64,000 nucleotides of DNA. Origin: Gammaproteobacteria bacterium. GTDB taxonomy: Bacteria > Pseudomonadota > Gammaproteobacteria > Steroidobacterales > XN24. The notes under the pieces were generated by a model. The model was not told the origin of the DNA. It worked only from the letters and a program-made list of their open reading frames with translations, and searched no databases. Positions 54,504 to 63,751 of the stretch are shown one piece after another. The position numbers were made by a program, and so were the translations under genes. Location: the NCBI GenBank assembly GCA_029287575.1, contig JARFQW010000010.1:1-64000 (forward strand). The letters are read 5' to 3'. The stretch's first letter is position 1. The number at the start of each line of letters is the position of its first letter.

Positions 54504-55067
54504 TCAGAGCCCCGCCTTGATCATGCCGATGATCTCGTCGATCTGCGCTGATGACAGCTCCCCGACGTGGGTTTTCAGGACCGTTCCCTTCTGATCCACG
54601 ACCAGGATCGTGGCGGTCTTCTTCTCCAGCCCCCAGGCGTCGCGGACCGTGCCCTCCTCGTCGAGTACGACGCTGCTCCACGGGAATTCCTTTTTGCTGG
54701 ACTCCGCCCGGCCGCTGACGACGCCGCCGGTCCCGAAGAGGGCGTCGGACTTGTCGATGATCGTGGTCGTCTGATAGGCGTCCTCGGCGAAACTCGCGGC
54801 GGTGATCGCCGCGGTCAGCGGCTCGGTGAGTTTGCGTGCCGAAGACCGCCCGGCGAGGTGCTGGACAACCCGCATGCGTCCGGTGAGATCGTTGCTGTTC
54901 CATGGCTGATAGGCGATCTCGTCGCCGTCGACCTCGAGCTCTCCGGCTTTCGATACGGTGACCGGCGGCGGGGGCGACCCGACCTCGACGGACAGGGCAA
55001 GAACAGGCACCGGCAGGATGATCGAAAGGACCAGCGCGGCGATACTGAAACGTGCGATATGACTCAT
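54504..55067 (-). CDS. ytfJ: YtfJ family secreted thioredoxin-fold protein
   Basis: A 187-residue periplasmic protein with a signal peptide (SIAALVLSIILPVPVLA) and the YtfJ domain: GRMRVVQHLAGRSSARKLTEPLTAAI, YQTTTIIDKSDALFGTGGVVSGRAESSKKEFPWSSVVLDEEG, ending VVDQKGTVLKTHVG. The fold resembles thioredoxin, but no CxxC is present. ATG 55067 gives a clean signal peptide. Confidence 0.88.
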   Translation of the reverse strand: MSHIARFSIAALVLSIILPVPVLALSVEVGSPPPPVTVSKAGELEVDGDEIAYQPWNSNDLTGRMRVVQHLAGRSSARKLTEPLTAAITAASFAEDAYQTTTIIDKSDALFGTGGVVSGRAESSKKEFPWSSVVLDEEGTVRDAWGLEKKTATILVVDQKGTVLKTHVGELSSAQIDEIIGMIKAGL

Positions 55068-55163
55068 GGCAATTCCCCCCCTGAACCGGCGGCGAGCCCG
55101 ATGGCCGGTGCCGGTGAACACTGGCAGTATATGCAGTCATGGCGGATTCTGCCGGTGGCCCGT

Positions 55164-55613
55164 ATGGGTGAAACAATCACGGCCTGGCTGCATTTCGTGG
55201 CCATGATGTCGCTTCTGGCCGCGCTGACAGCCGAGCACCTGCTGTTCAAGCCACCCCTGGACCAGCGGGCCGCGCGGCGTTTGATCCGAATCGACCTGAT
55301 CTACGGCCTGTCGGCGCTCGTCGTCCTGATCACGGGCATTCTGCGGGTTCTGTATTTCGGCATGGGAGCGCCTTTCTACCTGTCGAACCCGGTATTTCAT
55401 GCGAAGTTCGGCGCTTTTCTCGTGCTGGTTCTTCTCTCGGTCTATCCGACGCTGCAGTTTCTCGGCTGGCGGCGAGCCCTTCGGCTCGGTCAGCCACCCG
55501 ACGTGCCCATAAGCCGGGCCCGGACCATCGTGTTCGCGATCCGCCTTGAGCTGTCGCTCGTCCTGCTGCTGCCGCTGCTTGCCGTTCTCACGGCAAGAGG
55601 CTACGGACTCTAG
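55164..55613 (+). CDS. DUF2214 family membrane protein
   Basis: A 149-residue protein with four transmembrane helices: AWLHFVAMMSLLAALTAEHLL, DLIYGLSALVVLITGILRVLYFG, KFGAFLVLVLLSVYPTLQF and ELSLVLLLPLLAVLTARGYGL. LHFV..T.E and GK/FG-type motifs match DUF2214. The short gap before ytfJ (divergent) may hold promoters of both. Function is unknown. Confidence 0.85.
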   Translation: MGETITAWLHFVAMMSLLAALTAEHLLFKPPLDQRAARRLIRIDLIYGLSALVVLITGILRVLYFGMGAPFYLSNPVFHAKFGAFLVLVLLSVYPTLQFLGWRRALRLGQPPDVPISRARTIVFAIRLELSLVLLLPLLAVLTARGYGL

Positions 55614-55615
55614 GG

Positions 55616-56113
55616 GTGGCCGGCCTGAGCGGGCGTCGATCCGCCACTCGGGATGCCGGCCGGTCGGGCCCGGTTTTCGCCTATGGAACCCTGATGTTTG
55701 CGGAGGTGGTCGCCTCGGTGACCGGACTCGCCATTGCGGGGCGGTCCGCGCGTATCGAGGATTTCGCCCGTTTCCGGGTCCGCGGCGCGGTCTACCCGGG
55801 CATCCGGCCCAGTGTCGGCGACGGCGTGCAAGGCGTGCTGTATCCGGAGGTGAGTGCCAGGTCGCTGCGGCTGCTGGACCTGTTCGAGGGCGACCTCTAC
55901 CGGCGGGAGGCACTCCAGGTGATGGCCCGGGACGGCAGCATCGTGACCGCTCATGCCTGGATCGTCCGTCCTTCCCAGATTCGCCGCCTGTCCGATCGGC
56001 CCTGGGACCCGGAACTGTTCCGGCGCCGGCACCTGTCCCGCTACCTGGACCGTATCGGCCGTTTCCCCGCCCGTGCCGCCACCCGCAGGCACCTGTGGAG
56101 CCCCGGGGTGTGA
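55616..56113 (+). CDS. Gamma-glutamylcyclotransferase-like protein
   Basis: A 165-residue protein of the GGCT/AIG2 fold: VFAYGTLMFAEVVASVTG, ARFRVRGAVYPGIRP and LLDLFEGDLYRREAL, with the catalytic Glu in FEGDLY. The reaction is probably on a gamma-glutamyl or similar compound, but the exact substrate is unknown. GTG 55616 is 2 bases after the upstream gene. Confidence 0.85.
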   Translation: MAGLSGRRSATRDAGRSGPVFAYGTLMFAEVVASVTGLAIAGRSARIEDFARFRVRGAVYPGIRPSVGDGVQGVLYPEVSARSLRLLDLFEGDLYRREALQVMARDGSIVTAHAWIVRPSQIRRLSDRPWDPELFRRRHLSRYLDRIGRFPARAATRRHLWSPGV

Positions 56114-56131
56114 GCGTTCCGTCGGCGGACG

Positions 56132-56149
56132 CCGTGTCCACGGACACGG
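56132..56149. repeat. Inverted repeat CCGTGTCC-AC-GGACACGG
   Basis: Two perfect 8-base arms (56132-56139 and 56142-56149) separated by two bases lie between the cyclotransferase and the DUF2905 gene. The arms could fold into a hairpin with little loop or be an operator. No T-run follows. Confidence 0.4.
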
Positions 56150-56223
56150 GATGCCCCGAGCCCGGCGTTGCCCATTGGCGGCCCGGCCGCTAGGCTGCGG
56201 GTTCCCGGGTACTGGGGAGTCGC

Positions 56224-56433
56224 GTGGGCAAGCTGCTGATCACCGCAGGCATCCTGCTGCTCGCCCTGGGGCTCGTGCTTCAGGTCTGGCCGGCGGCACT
56301 GAGCTGGTTCGGCAGGCTTCCCGGGGATCTTCGGATCGAGCGGGAGAATGGCGTTCTGCTGATTCCGCTGACCTCCATGATCCTGGTCAGCCTCGCGCTG
56401 TCCCTGATCCTCAATCTGTTCCTTCGCCGGTAA
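56224..56433 (+). CDS. DUF2905 family small membrane protein
   Basis: A 69-residue protein with two helices and the loop WFGRLPGDLRIERENGVLLIPLTSMI, the DUF2905 signature. Function is unknown. The start is GTG 56224. It is followed by a lipoprotein gene after 11 bases with AAAGGAG at the junction. Confidence 0.92.
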   Translation: MGKLLITAGILLLALGLVLQVWPAALSWFGRLPGDLRIERENGVLLIPLTSMILVSLALSLILNLFLRR

Positions 56434-56444
56434 AGGAGTTCCTC

Positions 56445-56936
56445 GTGCCACGCTGCGCTCTTGTGTGTTCTGCCGTTCTCGTACTCACGGCTTGCGGAGC
56501 GCCGCTGGACGAGCGCGGGCTGACCTCCGAACTGCTGGAGACGGATCGGGCGTTTGCGGCGCGTTCGGTCGAGGCCGGAGCGGCGAATGCGTTCCGGGAA
56601 TTTCTTGCCGACGAAGCGCTTCAGCTGCCCGACGACCGGCCCCCGGTGGCGGGACGGGATGCCATTGTTGCTGGCCTCGAGGCCGCGGGCGATGGCTGGG
56701 TGCTGGACTGGGAGCCCCGCGCCGCGCACCTGGGTGACGGCGGCAGCATGGGCTGGACCTGGGGCGAATGGGTGCTGCGGCCCGTCGAGGCCGAGGATTC
56801 CGAGCGCCGCTACGGGAAGTATCTGAACGTATGGCGACGCGGCCGCGATGGCCGCTGGCAGGTGGTCGTCGACATGGGCAACGGCTCGCCGCCTCCAGAT
56901 CCCGAGGACCCGCCGGCCGAAGCGGAGTCCGACTGA
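56445..56936 (+). CDS. NTF2-like (DUF4440) lipoprotein
   Basis: A 163-residue protein with a lipobox LTAC (VLVLTACGAPL, Cys about 17) and an NTF2-like domain: LLETDRAFAARSVEAGAANAFREFLADEALQL, GWTWGEWVL and GKYLNVWRRGRDGRWQVVVDMGN. The tail is Pro/Glu-rich. Start is GTG 56445 after AAAGGAG. Function is unknown. Confidence 0.78.
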   Translation: MPRCALVCSAVLVLTACGAPLDERGLTSELLETDRAFAARSVEAGAANAFREFLADEALQLPDDRPPVAGRDAIVAGLEAAGDGWVLDWEPRAAHLGDGGSMGWTWGEWVLRPVEAEDSERRYGKYLNVWRRGRDGRWQVVVDMGNGSPPPDPEDPPAEAESD

Positions 56937-56937
56937 G

Positions 56938-57459
56938 GTGGTGGACGCGGGAGAAGAAGGTGTCAGTGACGCAGATCTGACCCCCGTCTACGCGGAGTTC
57001 GGCGCCGCTCTGCATGATGCCCAGGTCCTTGAGTTCGGGCTGATTCTGCTGATGGCTCTGGCGACCCGCTACGACCAGGTGCACTTCCCCGATGGACCCA
57101 GGGAATCCCTGTCCCCGGCGCGGGTCGGGAAGACCCTCGGGCAGCTCTTTTACGCGGTCCGCGAGAAGGAGTACTTCACCAAAGCCGAGAAAAAGATGAT
57201 CTTCAAGGCCATACGCAAACGCAACGACCTGATCCATGGCTATATGGTCGACAAGGTCCACGAGCTGCTGACCCCGGACGGCCGCCAGTTTCTTCTCGAG
57301 GATATCCGCCGTACCCGCAAGGCGCTGCAGGACGCAGACCGCGTCAGCGCGTCGATGATCGATCGTTATCTGCAGGACTACGGCACCTCGCTGGACGAAG
57401 TGGAGAACCAGGCATGGACCGCGATGCGCCATGAGATGGGGTCGGACGAGACGGACTAG
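56938..57459 (+). CDS. Hypothetical protein with HEPN-like RX4H motif
   Basis: A 173-residue helical protein. Residues 95-100 are RNDLIH, fitting the R-x4-H signature of HEPN nuclease domains, followed by GYMVDKVHELL; an N-terminal helix pair (LHDAQVLEFGLILLMALA) precedes it. I do not recognise a named family. No obvious nucleotidyltransferase (MNT) partner lies next to it. The gene starts 2 bases after the lipoprotein stop (GTG 56938 or 56941). Confidence 0.6.
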   Translation: MVDAGEEGVSDADLTPVYAEFGAALHDAQVLEFGLILLMALATRYDQVHFPDGPRESLSPARVGKTLGQLFYAVREKEYFTKAEKKMIFKAIRKRNDLIHGYMVDKVHELLTPDGRQFLLEDIRRTRKALQDADRVSASMIDRYLQDYGTSLDEVENQAWTAMRHEMGSDETD

Positions 57460-57548
57460 CTCCGGCGTGCCTCGGGCGGTTGTCTTTCCGGGCGGGTGCC
57501 CGTCCCGTCCACCACGCCGTCCACCACGGACCGATATCCGGTCGGAGA

Positions 57549-57554
57549 TATAAT
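57549..57554 (+). promoter_or_regulatory. Probable -10 element for transaldolase
   Basis: A perfect TATAAT stands 36 bases before the tal ATG at 57590. The sequence 17 bases upstream is a weak -35, so only the -10 is clear. Confidence 0.45.
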
Positions 57555-57589
57555 CTCGTGTCCCAGGCCCGATCCGGAGAGCCCCGATC

Positions 57590-58552
57590 ATGAACAAGCT
57601 CGCGCAGCTTCGCGAACTGACCACCGTTGTGGCGGATACCGGTGACATCGAATCCATCCGCCAGTATCAGCCGGTTGACGCCACCACGAACCCGTCGCTC
57701 CTGTACAAGGCAGCCCAGGACCCCCAGTACCGGCATCTCGTGGAGGACGCGGTGGCGGCCGGGGATGGTCGGCTCGAAACGGTTCTGGACCAGCTCGCGG
57801 TGAATTTCGGCAAGGAGATCGTCGGCATCGTACCCGGACGGGTTTCCACGGAGGTGGATGCTCGCCTGTCTTTCGACACCCAGGCCACCGTGGCGCGCGC
57901 GGAGGCCATCATGGAGCGATACGCGGCGGCCGGCATCGGTCCTGACCGGGTCTTGATCAAGATTGCCTCGACCTGGGAGGGGATCCGCGCCGCCGAACTC
58001 CTCGAGCAGCGCGGCATTCACTGCAACCTGACCCTGCTGTTTTCCTTCGCGCAGGCCGTTGCCTGCGCGGACGCGGGCGTCACGCTGATTTCACCCTTCG
58101 TGGGCCGCATCCTCGACTGGTACAAGGCCAGCGAAGGCGTGGACGGTTATCCGGCTCCCGAGGACCCGGGCGTGAAATCGGTGACGCGCATTTACCACTA
58201 CTACAAGCGGCACGGCCACGAGACCGTGGTCATGGGCGCGAGTTTCAGAAACAGCGGCGAGATTCTCGAGCTGGCGGGCTGCGACCTGCTGACAATCTCG
58301 CCGGGTCTCATGGCCGAACTCGAAGGGGCCGAAGGCGACGTCCCGCGCAAGCTGTCGGCGGACAGGGCCGCTGCGCTCGGGGAAGATCGGGTGAGTTTCG
58401 GTGAGGGAGAGTTCCGGTGGGCGCTCAATGAAGATGCCATGGCCACCGAGAAACTGGCCGAGGGCATACGCAACTTCACGCGGGACACGGAGAAGCTTGA
58501 GTCCCTCGTAGCCGATCCGGGATTCCGGGCGCGGGCCGTTGCCGGGGGATGA
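57590..58552 (+). CDS. tal: Transaldolase
   Basis: A 320-residue type B transaldolase of the pentose phosphate pathway, close to E. coli TalB in length. The Schiff-base Lys124 is in [52 protein letters not shown] and [11 protein letters not shown] are family marks. The ribosome site GGAGAG lies about 10 bases before ATG 57590. It overlaps any long start of the next gene, but not GTG 58560. Confidence 0.97.
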   Translation: MNKLAQLRELTTVVADTGDIESIRQYQPVDATTNPSLLYKAAQDPQYRHLVEDAVAAGDGRLETVLDQLAVNFGKEIVGIVPGRVSTEVDARLSFDTQATVARAEAIMERYAAAGIGPDRVLIKIASTWEGIRAAELLEQRGIHCNLTLLFSFAQAVACADAGVTLISPFVGRILDWYKASEGVDGYPAPEDPGVKSVTRIYHYYKRHGHETVVMGASFRNSGEILELAGCDLLTISPGLMAELEGAEGDVPRKLSADRAAALGEDRVSFGEGEFRWALNEDAMATEKLAEGIRNFTRDTEKLESLVADPGFRARAVAGG

Positions 58553-58559
58553 GTCGAGC

Positions 58560-60056
58560 GTGACCGCCGTGTCCCTTGCCCGGGCGCTCGCCGCACTGGA
58601 GGCCGGAGACCTGGAGACCGCCCGCGGCGCCATCGGGCCCGCCCTGGCAGCCGCGCCGGATGATCCGTCCACCCTCCACGCTGCCGGGCGGCTTGCGCTG
58701 GCGCTGCGGCGTCCGGCGGATGCGGTGCAGCTGCTGCAACGGGCTGCGCCGCGTCTCGGCCTGGCGGCCGCCTGGAGCGATCTTGGCCGCGGGCTGAACA
58801 ATCTGCGCCGCCTCCAGGATGCCGAGGCGGCATTCAGGCGTGCCCTTGAACTCGATCCGGCCGATGCCGGGCTGCATGACCGGCTGGGCCATGTCCTGCG
58901 CAGCCGGAATCGGATCGACGAGGCGCTGGAAGCATTCCGCAAGGCCGCTGAACTGGATCCCGGGCGCGTACGCGCGTGGCGCAACCTGGGGGCCACGCTG
59001 CTTGCCGCTGACCAGCCGGAGGAAGCCCGCGCGGCTCTGCTGAGGGCACGCGAACTCGATCCCGATGATGTGCGCGTTCGCGAGTTCCTTGCGGCATCCG
59101 CGCACGCAGCCGGCGATCTCGCCACCGCAACCGCCGAGTATCGAGCCTTGCTGGGGGAGCATCCGGAGCTGGCCGATGCCTGGGCCAATCTCGGCATGGC
59201 CCTGCAGGACGCCGGCGACCTGGACGGGTCCGTCGAGGCCTATCGGGCGGCCGTGGCCCGGCAGCCGGCCGACAGCGTGACCAGAAACCGGCTTGGCGAT
59301 GCCCTGCTGGCCGCCGGGCGACCCGGCGAGGCCATGGCGTCCGCGGACCGTTGCCTGGAGGCCGATCCGGGCAATCCCGGCGCTATCGCGGCACAAGCGG
59401 TCGCGCTCGTGGACCTGGACCGGGAAGCAGAGGCCCGGGATCTGCTGGCAATGAACCGTGTAGTGCGTGCCGTGCCGCTAGCGCCGCCGCCTGGGTATGC
59501 CAGCCTTGGCGATTTCAATCGGGATCTCGTCGACTTCGTGGCCGGGCATCCGTCGCGGCGCTACGAGCCCGTTGGACACGCCACTCGCAAGGGCAGCCAT
59601 ACACGCGATCTTCTGGGGGGCGACCCGGGACCCGTCGGCCTGCTGGCCGACGCCATCCGCACGGCGGTAACCGGCTACATCGGGTCCGTTTCCCTTCCGG
59701 CCCGGCATCCGTTTCCCGGGCCAGTGCCGGCCGATCATCGCCTGGTGATCTGGGCTGTGATCATGGATCAGTACGGCCATCAGCTGCCGCATATCCATCC
59801 GGCCGCCTGGCTTTCCGGCGTGTATTACGCGGAGTTACCCGAGGACGTCGGCGTACAGTCGGGCCACGAGGGCTGGATCGAGTTCGGCCAGCCCCCGGAT
59901 GAGCTCGTCCACGGAGCAGCCCATCCGGTCCAGCTGTTTCGGCCCGCCGAGGGCACGCTGTTCCTGTTTCCCTCTTATCTATACCATCGGACCGTGCCCT
60001 TCTCGACGGGCCGGCGCCGGGTCAGCCTGGCCGTGGACGTGCTGCGGCGGGCCTGA
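58560..60056 (+). CDS. TPR-repeat protein with 2OG-Fe(II) oxygenase domain (2)
   Basis: A 498-residue protein with about eight TPR repeats (residues 1-280; e.g. AEAAFRRALELDPADAGLHDRLG). A C-terminal oxygenase domain follows: YGHQLPHIHPAAWLSGVYYAELPEDV, then GTLFLFPSYLYHRTVPFSTGRRRVSLAVDVL. It parallels the protein at 40823 in order and motifs. GTG 58560 avoids overlap with tal. The target is unknown. Confidence 0.88.
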   Translation: MTAVSLARALAALEAGDLETARGAIGPALAAAPDDPSTLHAAGRLALALRRPADAVQLLQRAAPRLGLAAAWSDLGRGLNNLRRLQDAEAAFRRALELDPADAGLHDRLGHVLRSRNRIDEALEAFRKAAELDPGRVRAWRNLGATLLAADQPEEARAALLRARELDPDDVRVREFLAASAHAAGDLATATAEYRALLGEHPELADAWANLGMALQDAGDLDGSVEAYRAAVARQPADSVTRNRLGDALLAAGRPGEAMASADRCLEADPGNPGAIAAQAVALVDLDREAEARDLLAMNRVVRAVPLAPPPGYASLGDFNRDLVDFVAGHPSRRYEPVGHATRKGSHTRDLLGGDPGPVGLLADAIRTAVTGYIGSVSLPARHPFPGPVPADHRLVIWAVIMDQYGHQLPHIHPAAWLSGVYYAELPEDVGVQSGHEGWIEFGQPPDELVHGAAHPVQLFRPAEGTLFLFPSYLYHRTVPFSTGRRRVSLAVDVLRRA

Positions 60057-60059
60057 AGC

Positions 60060-60767
60060 GTGCCGAGGATTCGCAGCCTGCAGCTTCTCGAGGGGGCCCG
60101 CCGGGCAGCCGGCCTCACCGTGGTGATCGACGTCTTCCGGGCCTTCAGCGTCGCGCCGCTGGCCATCGCCGCCGGAGCGGTCAGGATTCACCCGGTCGCC
60201 ACGCCCCGGGACGCGTTGCTGGCCCGGAAGCGGCATCCGGACTGGCTGCTGATCGGTGAACGGGACGGCCAGCCCCTGCCGGGTTTTGATTTCGGCAATT
60301 CCCCCGCGGACATCATGGCCGCGGATCTGACCGGGCGGGTTCTCGTACAGCGAACCAGTGCCGGAATACAGGGGTTGCTGGCGGCCGGCGAAAACAGCGA
60401 CGTGACGGATGTGATCACCGGCAGCTTCGTGAACGCCCGGGCCGTCGTGGACTACGTGCGCTCGGCAGATTCGCCGGTGGTCAGCCTCGTGGCCATGGGA
60501 TGGAATGCCGCTGAACCCACGCTCGACGACGAGCTGTGCGCCGGCTATCTCGCCGCAGGGATCCGCGACGGCGTGCTGCCCGGTATCGATCCGATCCGCG
60601 ATCGTCTGCGCAGTGACCCTTGTGGCGCCAAATTCTTCGACGACAGCAGACCGTGGTTCAAGCCCGCCGATTTCGACATCTGCCTGACGCCATCGACGGT
60701 CGATAGCGTGCTCGGACTCGGCCCGGCGGGAACCGACGGCCCGGTCCTCAGTCCGGTGGCTGCCTGA
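60060..60767 (+). CDS. comB: 2-phosphosulfolactate phosphatase family protein (ComB-like)
   Basis: A 235-residue ComB-type protein: LTVVIDVFRAFSVAPLAIAAGA, LLIGERDGQPLPGFDFGNSPADI, VLVQRTSAGIQGLLAAGE and VSLVAMGWNAAEPTLDDELCAGYL. ComB hydrolyses 2-phosphosulfolactate in coenzyme M or sulfolactate synthesis, but the role in gammaproteobacteria is unknown. GTG 60060 lies 3 bases after the upstream gene. Confidence 0.88.
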   Translation: MPRIRSLQLLEGARRAAGLTVVIDVFRAFSVAPLAIAAGAVRIHPVATPRDALLARKRHPDWLLIGERDGQPLPGFDFGNSPADIMAADLTGRVLVQRTSAGIQGLLAAGENSDVTDVITGSFVNARAVVDYVRSADSPVVSLVAMGWNAAEPTLDDELCAGYLAAGIRDGVLPGIDPIRDRLRSDPCGAKFFDDSRPWFKPADFDICLTPSTVDSVLGLGPAGTDGPVLSPVAA

Positions 60768-60789
60768 GCCGGGAGCGTCCGGCGCGTCT

Positions 60790-62664
60790 TCAGGTTTTCC
60801 CGAGCTCGCCGATCCGGCTCTGCAGCTTGTCCCCTTTTTCGCGCAGTCCCGTCAGCAGCTCGCTGCGCCGGTCGAGCACCGTGTCGTCCTCCATGTCGAT
60901 CCGCGCTTCTTCCAGCGGCGATGACAACAGTTCCCGCCGGGTCCGGAACAGACCGTCGGCTGCCGTCACGATCTTTGTGAGGACCTCGTAGGCGTAGGCC
61001 GAATCGTTCATGAGAGACGACGCCATTTCCGGTGTGATCAGGTGGTCACGAATAAGCTGATCGAGGCGGCCGTTCGCGAGAATGTCGTCCTCTGCCATGG
61101 CGTCCTTGACCGCTTCCAGCAGAGCGACAGCCACGTCGGGGTCCTCGGTTTCCCGCGCAGTCTGGATATCCCTGAGCATCTGGCCCAGGTGCGTCCGGAG
61201 ACGGTCGTACTCGGCGCGCATCGTGTCGTTTTCGGAGTTCATGTAGGTGCCCAGGTTTCGCTCGAGCAGGCGCAGGGCCTTGACGCTCTCGACCAGATCT
61301 CTCGCGGCGCCCCGCAGCCGGTAGACGGCATCGGTCTGCTCGGGCGTCATGTTCGAGGTGGCTTTCGACGCGAACTCCACGATCTCGCTGTAGATGCCCT
61401 TCATCCGCGTTCGATAAAGTTCGTCCACGTTCGTTTGTTCGTAGGCCCTGGCCTCGCCAACGACCTCGGACATGGGCCGCGTTCCGAGGACTTCGGCCAG
61501 GGGGAGCTGCAGGACCCGCGCGATGATTTCGATCGCGTTCAGGCCCAGGTGGCGGATCTCGCTGTCGAGTGCGACCAGCGCGGCGTCGGGAAACTCTCCC
61601 ACCGCTTCGTTGATGAACATGGCTTGTTCGACGCCGGCTTCGATCGGCGTCTTGTCCGGGATCACCCGCTCCAGGAAGCGCACCATCCACCCCACCAGCG
61701 GCATGAACACGACAACGCCGAGGACGTTGAAGATCGTGTGGAACAAAGCGAGCTTCAGGGTGTAGTCGTCCGCGGCAATGCCGAACCAGCCGGCGGAAAT
61801 GTCGACAAGGGTCTTTATCGGTCCGATGAGCAGGATGGCGATCAGTCCCGTGCCGAAGTTGAAGATCATGTGGGCGCCTGCCAGCCGCCTCCCGGCGGGA
61901 TTGGCATTGAGCGAGCCGAGCACCGCGGTGATGGTCGTGCCGACGTTTGCGCCGATTGCCAGCGCCAGGCCGTTGTCATAGGTGACCTGGCCGGTGGCCA
62001 GAGCGGCGATCGTCAGCATCAGTACTGCATGGGAGGACTGCATGACGACGGTGGCGACGATGCCGATCGAGGCGTAGAGGAGCAGCCCGGGCAGGCCGGC
62101 CACCGCATACTGCGAAAGATCGATGCTCTGGCTCAGGCTTTCGAAGCCGTCTTTCATGTTGGCGATGCCCAGAAACAGCAGGGACACGCCGAACAGGATC
62201 TGGCCGCCGGCCTTGAGTTTCCGGTCGGACTGGAAAATCAAGAGGATGCCGAAGACCAGCATGGGCAGTGCGAACTTGGCGATGTCCATCTTTACCCCCA
62301 CCGTTGCCATGAGCCAGGCGCCGGTGGTCGTGCCGATGTTCGATCCGAAAATGATGCCGATGCCCTGAGCCAGGCTGATCAGGCCGGCGCTCAGGAACGT
62401 GATGGTCAAGAGGGATACGAGGGAGCTGGACTGCATGAGCGTCGTCGTCACCAGTCCAAAGACCAGGCTGCGTATCGGCCCCTTGGTCGCGACGTCGAGG
62501 ATCCGCTCCAGAATGCCGCCGGTGAAAGTCTGAAAGCCTTCCTCCAGGGACAGCATCCCGAACATGAAGATCGCCACGCCGGCAGCGACCTGCATGAACT
62601 CGGGGCTGATCCAGAAACCCCAGCTGAGGATCAGAATGATGGAGGGAAGGATCACTTTCTTCAT
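60790..62664 (-). CDS. Na/Pi cotransporter family protein with PhoU-like domain
   Basis: A 624-residue inner-membrane protein. The N-terminal part has about nine helices with the inverted-repeat signatures TTTLMQSSSLVSLLTI...FGSNIGTTTGAW and VVMQSSHAVLMLTI...GANVGTTITAVLGS. The C-terminal 270 residues form a helical PhoU-like cytoplasmic domain. It is an NptA-type transporter of phosphate or a related anion. ATG 62664 (MKKVIL) is preferred. It is divergent from ppk2. Confidence 0.93.
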   Translation of the reverse strand: MKKVILPSIILILSWGFWISPEFMQVAAGVAIFMFGMLSLEEGFQTFTGGILERILDVATKGPIRSLVFGLVTTTLMQSSSLVSLLTITFLSAGLISLAQGIGIIFGSNIGTTTGAWLMATVGVKMDIAKFALPMLVFGILLIFQSDRKLKAGGQILFGVSLLFLGIANMKDGFESLSQSIDLSQYAVAGLPGLLLYASIGIVATVVMQSSHAVLMLTIAALATGQVTYDNGLALAIGANVGTTITAVLGSLNANPAGRRLAGAHMIFNFGTGLIAILLIGPIKTLVDISAGWFGIAADDYTLKLALFHTIFNVLGVVVFMPLVGWMVRFLERVIPDKTPIEAGVEQAMFINEAVGEFPDAALVALDSEIRHLGLNAIEIIARVLQLPLAEVLGTRPMSEVVGEARAYEQTNVDELYRTRMKGIYSEIVEFASKATSNMTPEQTDAVYRLRGAARDLVESVKALRLLERNLGTYMNSENDTMRAEYDRLRTHLGQMLRDIQTARETEDPDVAVALLEAVKDAMAEDDILANGRLDQLIRDHLITPEMASSLMNDSAYAYEVLTKIVTAADGLFRTRRELLSSPLEEARIDMEDDTVLDRRSELLTGLREKGDKLQSRIGELGKT

Positions 62665-62796
62665 CTGGGTTCTCACACGTCGTATCTACCCTCTACAGGG
62701 TGGCACCCGCCGGCGATTGCGGCAATCCCGGGTGGCGGGCAGGGTCATGGCCGCTATAGTTGGCAAAGATGCACGGTTATGGCCGCGGGGAGCGTC

Positions 62797-63693
62797 ATGG
62801 GGAAGCAGGCAGCGGGACAGGGAGAAAGCGAGCGGATGCCGGATGCCGAATCGGAACACGGTTCCGGTGCGCCAGGGCCTTCGCCGGACCGGCCAGCGGA
62901 CTGGTATACGAAAAAGGGCAGGCTGAAGCGGACGATCTACGAATCCGAGCTGCGGCGCCTTCAGGTAGAGCTCGTTGTTCTCCAGGAGTGGGTCAAGCAC
63001 CACAAGAAAAAGGTCGTCATCCTTTTCGAGGGGCGGGATGCCGCCGGCAAGGGCGGATCGATCAAGCGGATCGTGGAACGCCTCAACCCCCGGGTAGCGC
63101 GTATCGCCGCCCTGCCCGCGCCCACCGAGCGGGAACGGACCCAGTGGTATTTCCAACGCTACGTGGCGCACTTGCCGGCGGGCGGCGAAATCGTGCTGTT
63201 CGACCGCAGCTGGTATAACCGGGCCCTGGTCGAGCGTGTCATGGGGTTCTGCACCCGGGATGAGTTCCTCGAGTTTGCCCGCTCGGTTCCGGAGTTCGAA
63301 CGCATGCTAGTGCGTTCCGGAACAACTCTCATCAAGTACTGGTTCTCGGTCAGTGACGACGAGCAGGAGCGCCGTTTCCAGGCCAGGATTCACAATCCGG
63401 AAAAACGCTGGAAGCTGTCGCCCATGGATCTCGAGTCACGGCGACTGTTCAGGGAATACTCCCGCGCCAAGGACGAGATGTTCAAATTCTCCGACATCAA
63501 GCAGGCGCCCTGGTGGGTCATTCCGGCGGACGACAAGCGCCGCGCCAGGCTCAACTGCATCTCCCATCTCCTGGACAGCCTGCCCTACGAAGACATCATG
63601 CCGGATCCGCCGGTCCTGCCGCCAAAGGAAGACAGCAAGATCTACGTCCGCTCGCCGTTCGAGGACCAGAATTTCGTTCCGCTAAAGTATTAG
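62797..63693 (+). CDS. ppk2: Polyphosphate kinase 2
   Basis: A PPK2 of about 298 residues, which transfers phosphate between polyphosphate and nucleotides. Walker A is GRDAAGKGGS (about 79-88) and the lid/Walker B region FDRSWYNRALVERVMGF follows, with WKLSPMDLESRRLFREYSRAKDEMF near the C-terminus. ATG 62797 follows GGGGAG; ATG 62779 and ATG 62836 are alternatives. The long upstream open frame is antisense to the transporter and not coding. Confidence 0.93.
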   Translation: MGKQAAGQGESERMPDAESEHGSGAPGPSPDRPADWYTKKGRLKRTIYESELRRLQVELVVLQEWVKHHKKKVVILFEGRDAAGKGGSIKRIVERLNPRVARIAALPAPTERERTQWYFQRYVAHLPAGGEIVLFDRSWYNRALVERVMGFCTRDEFLEFARSVPEFERMLVRSGTTLIKYWFSVSDDEQERRFQARIHNPEKRWKLSPMDLESRRLFREYSRAKDEMFKFSDIKQAPWWVIPADDKRRARLNCISHLLDSLPYEDIMPDPPVLPPKEDSKIYVRSPFEDQNFVPLKY

Positions 63694-63751
63694 CCGATCA
63701 GCCGGCGGCCAGCTTCTCTGACAATCACTATCCGTTTAGCCGGAGGTATCC

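Noticed and set aside
61042-62796. Very long open frame upstream of and in frame with ppk2
   Set aside because: It lies antisense to the Na/Pi transporter, whose protein motifs are clear; only the part from 62797 shows PPK2 sequence.
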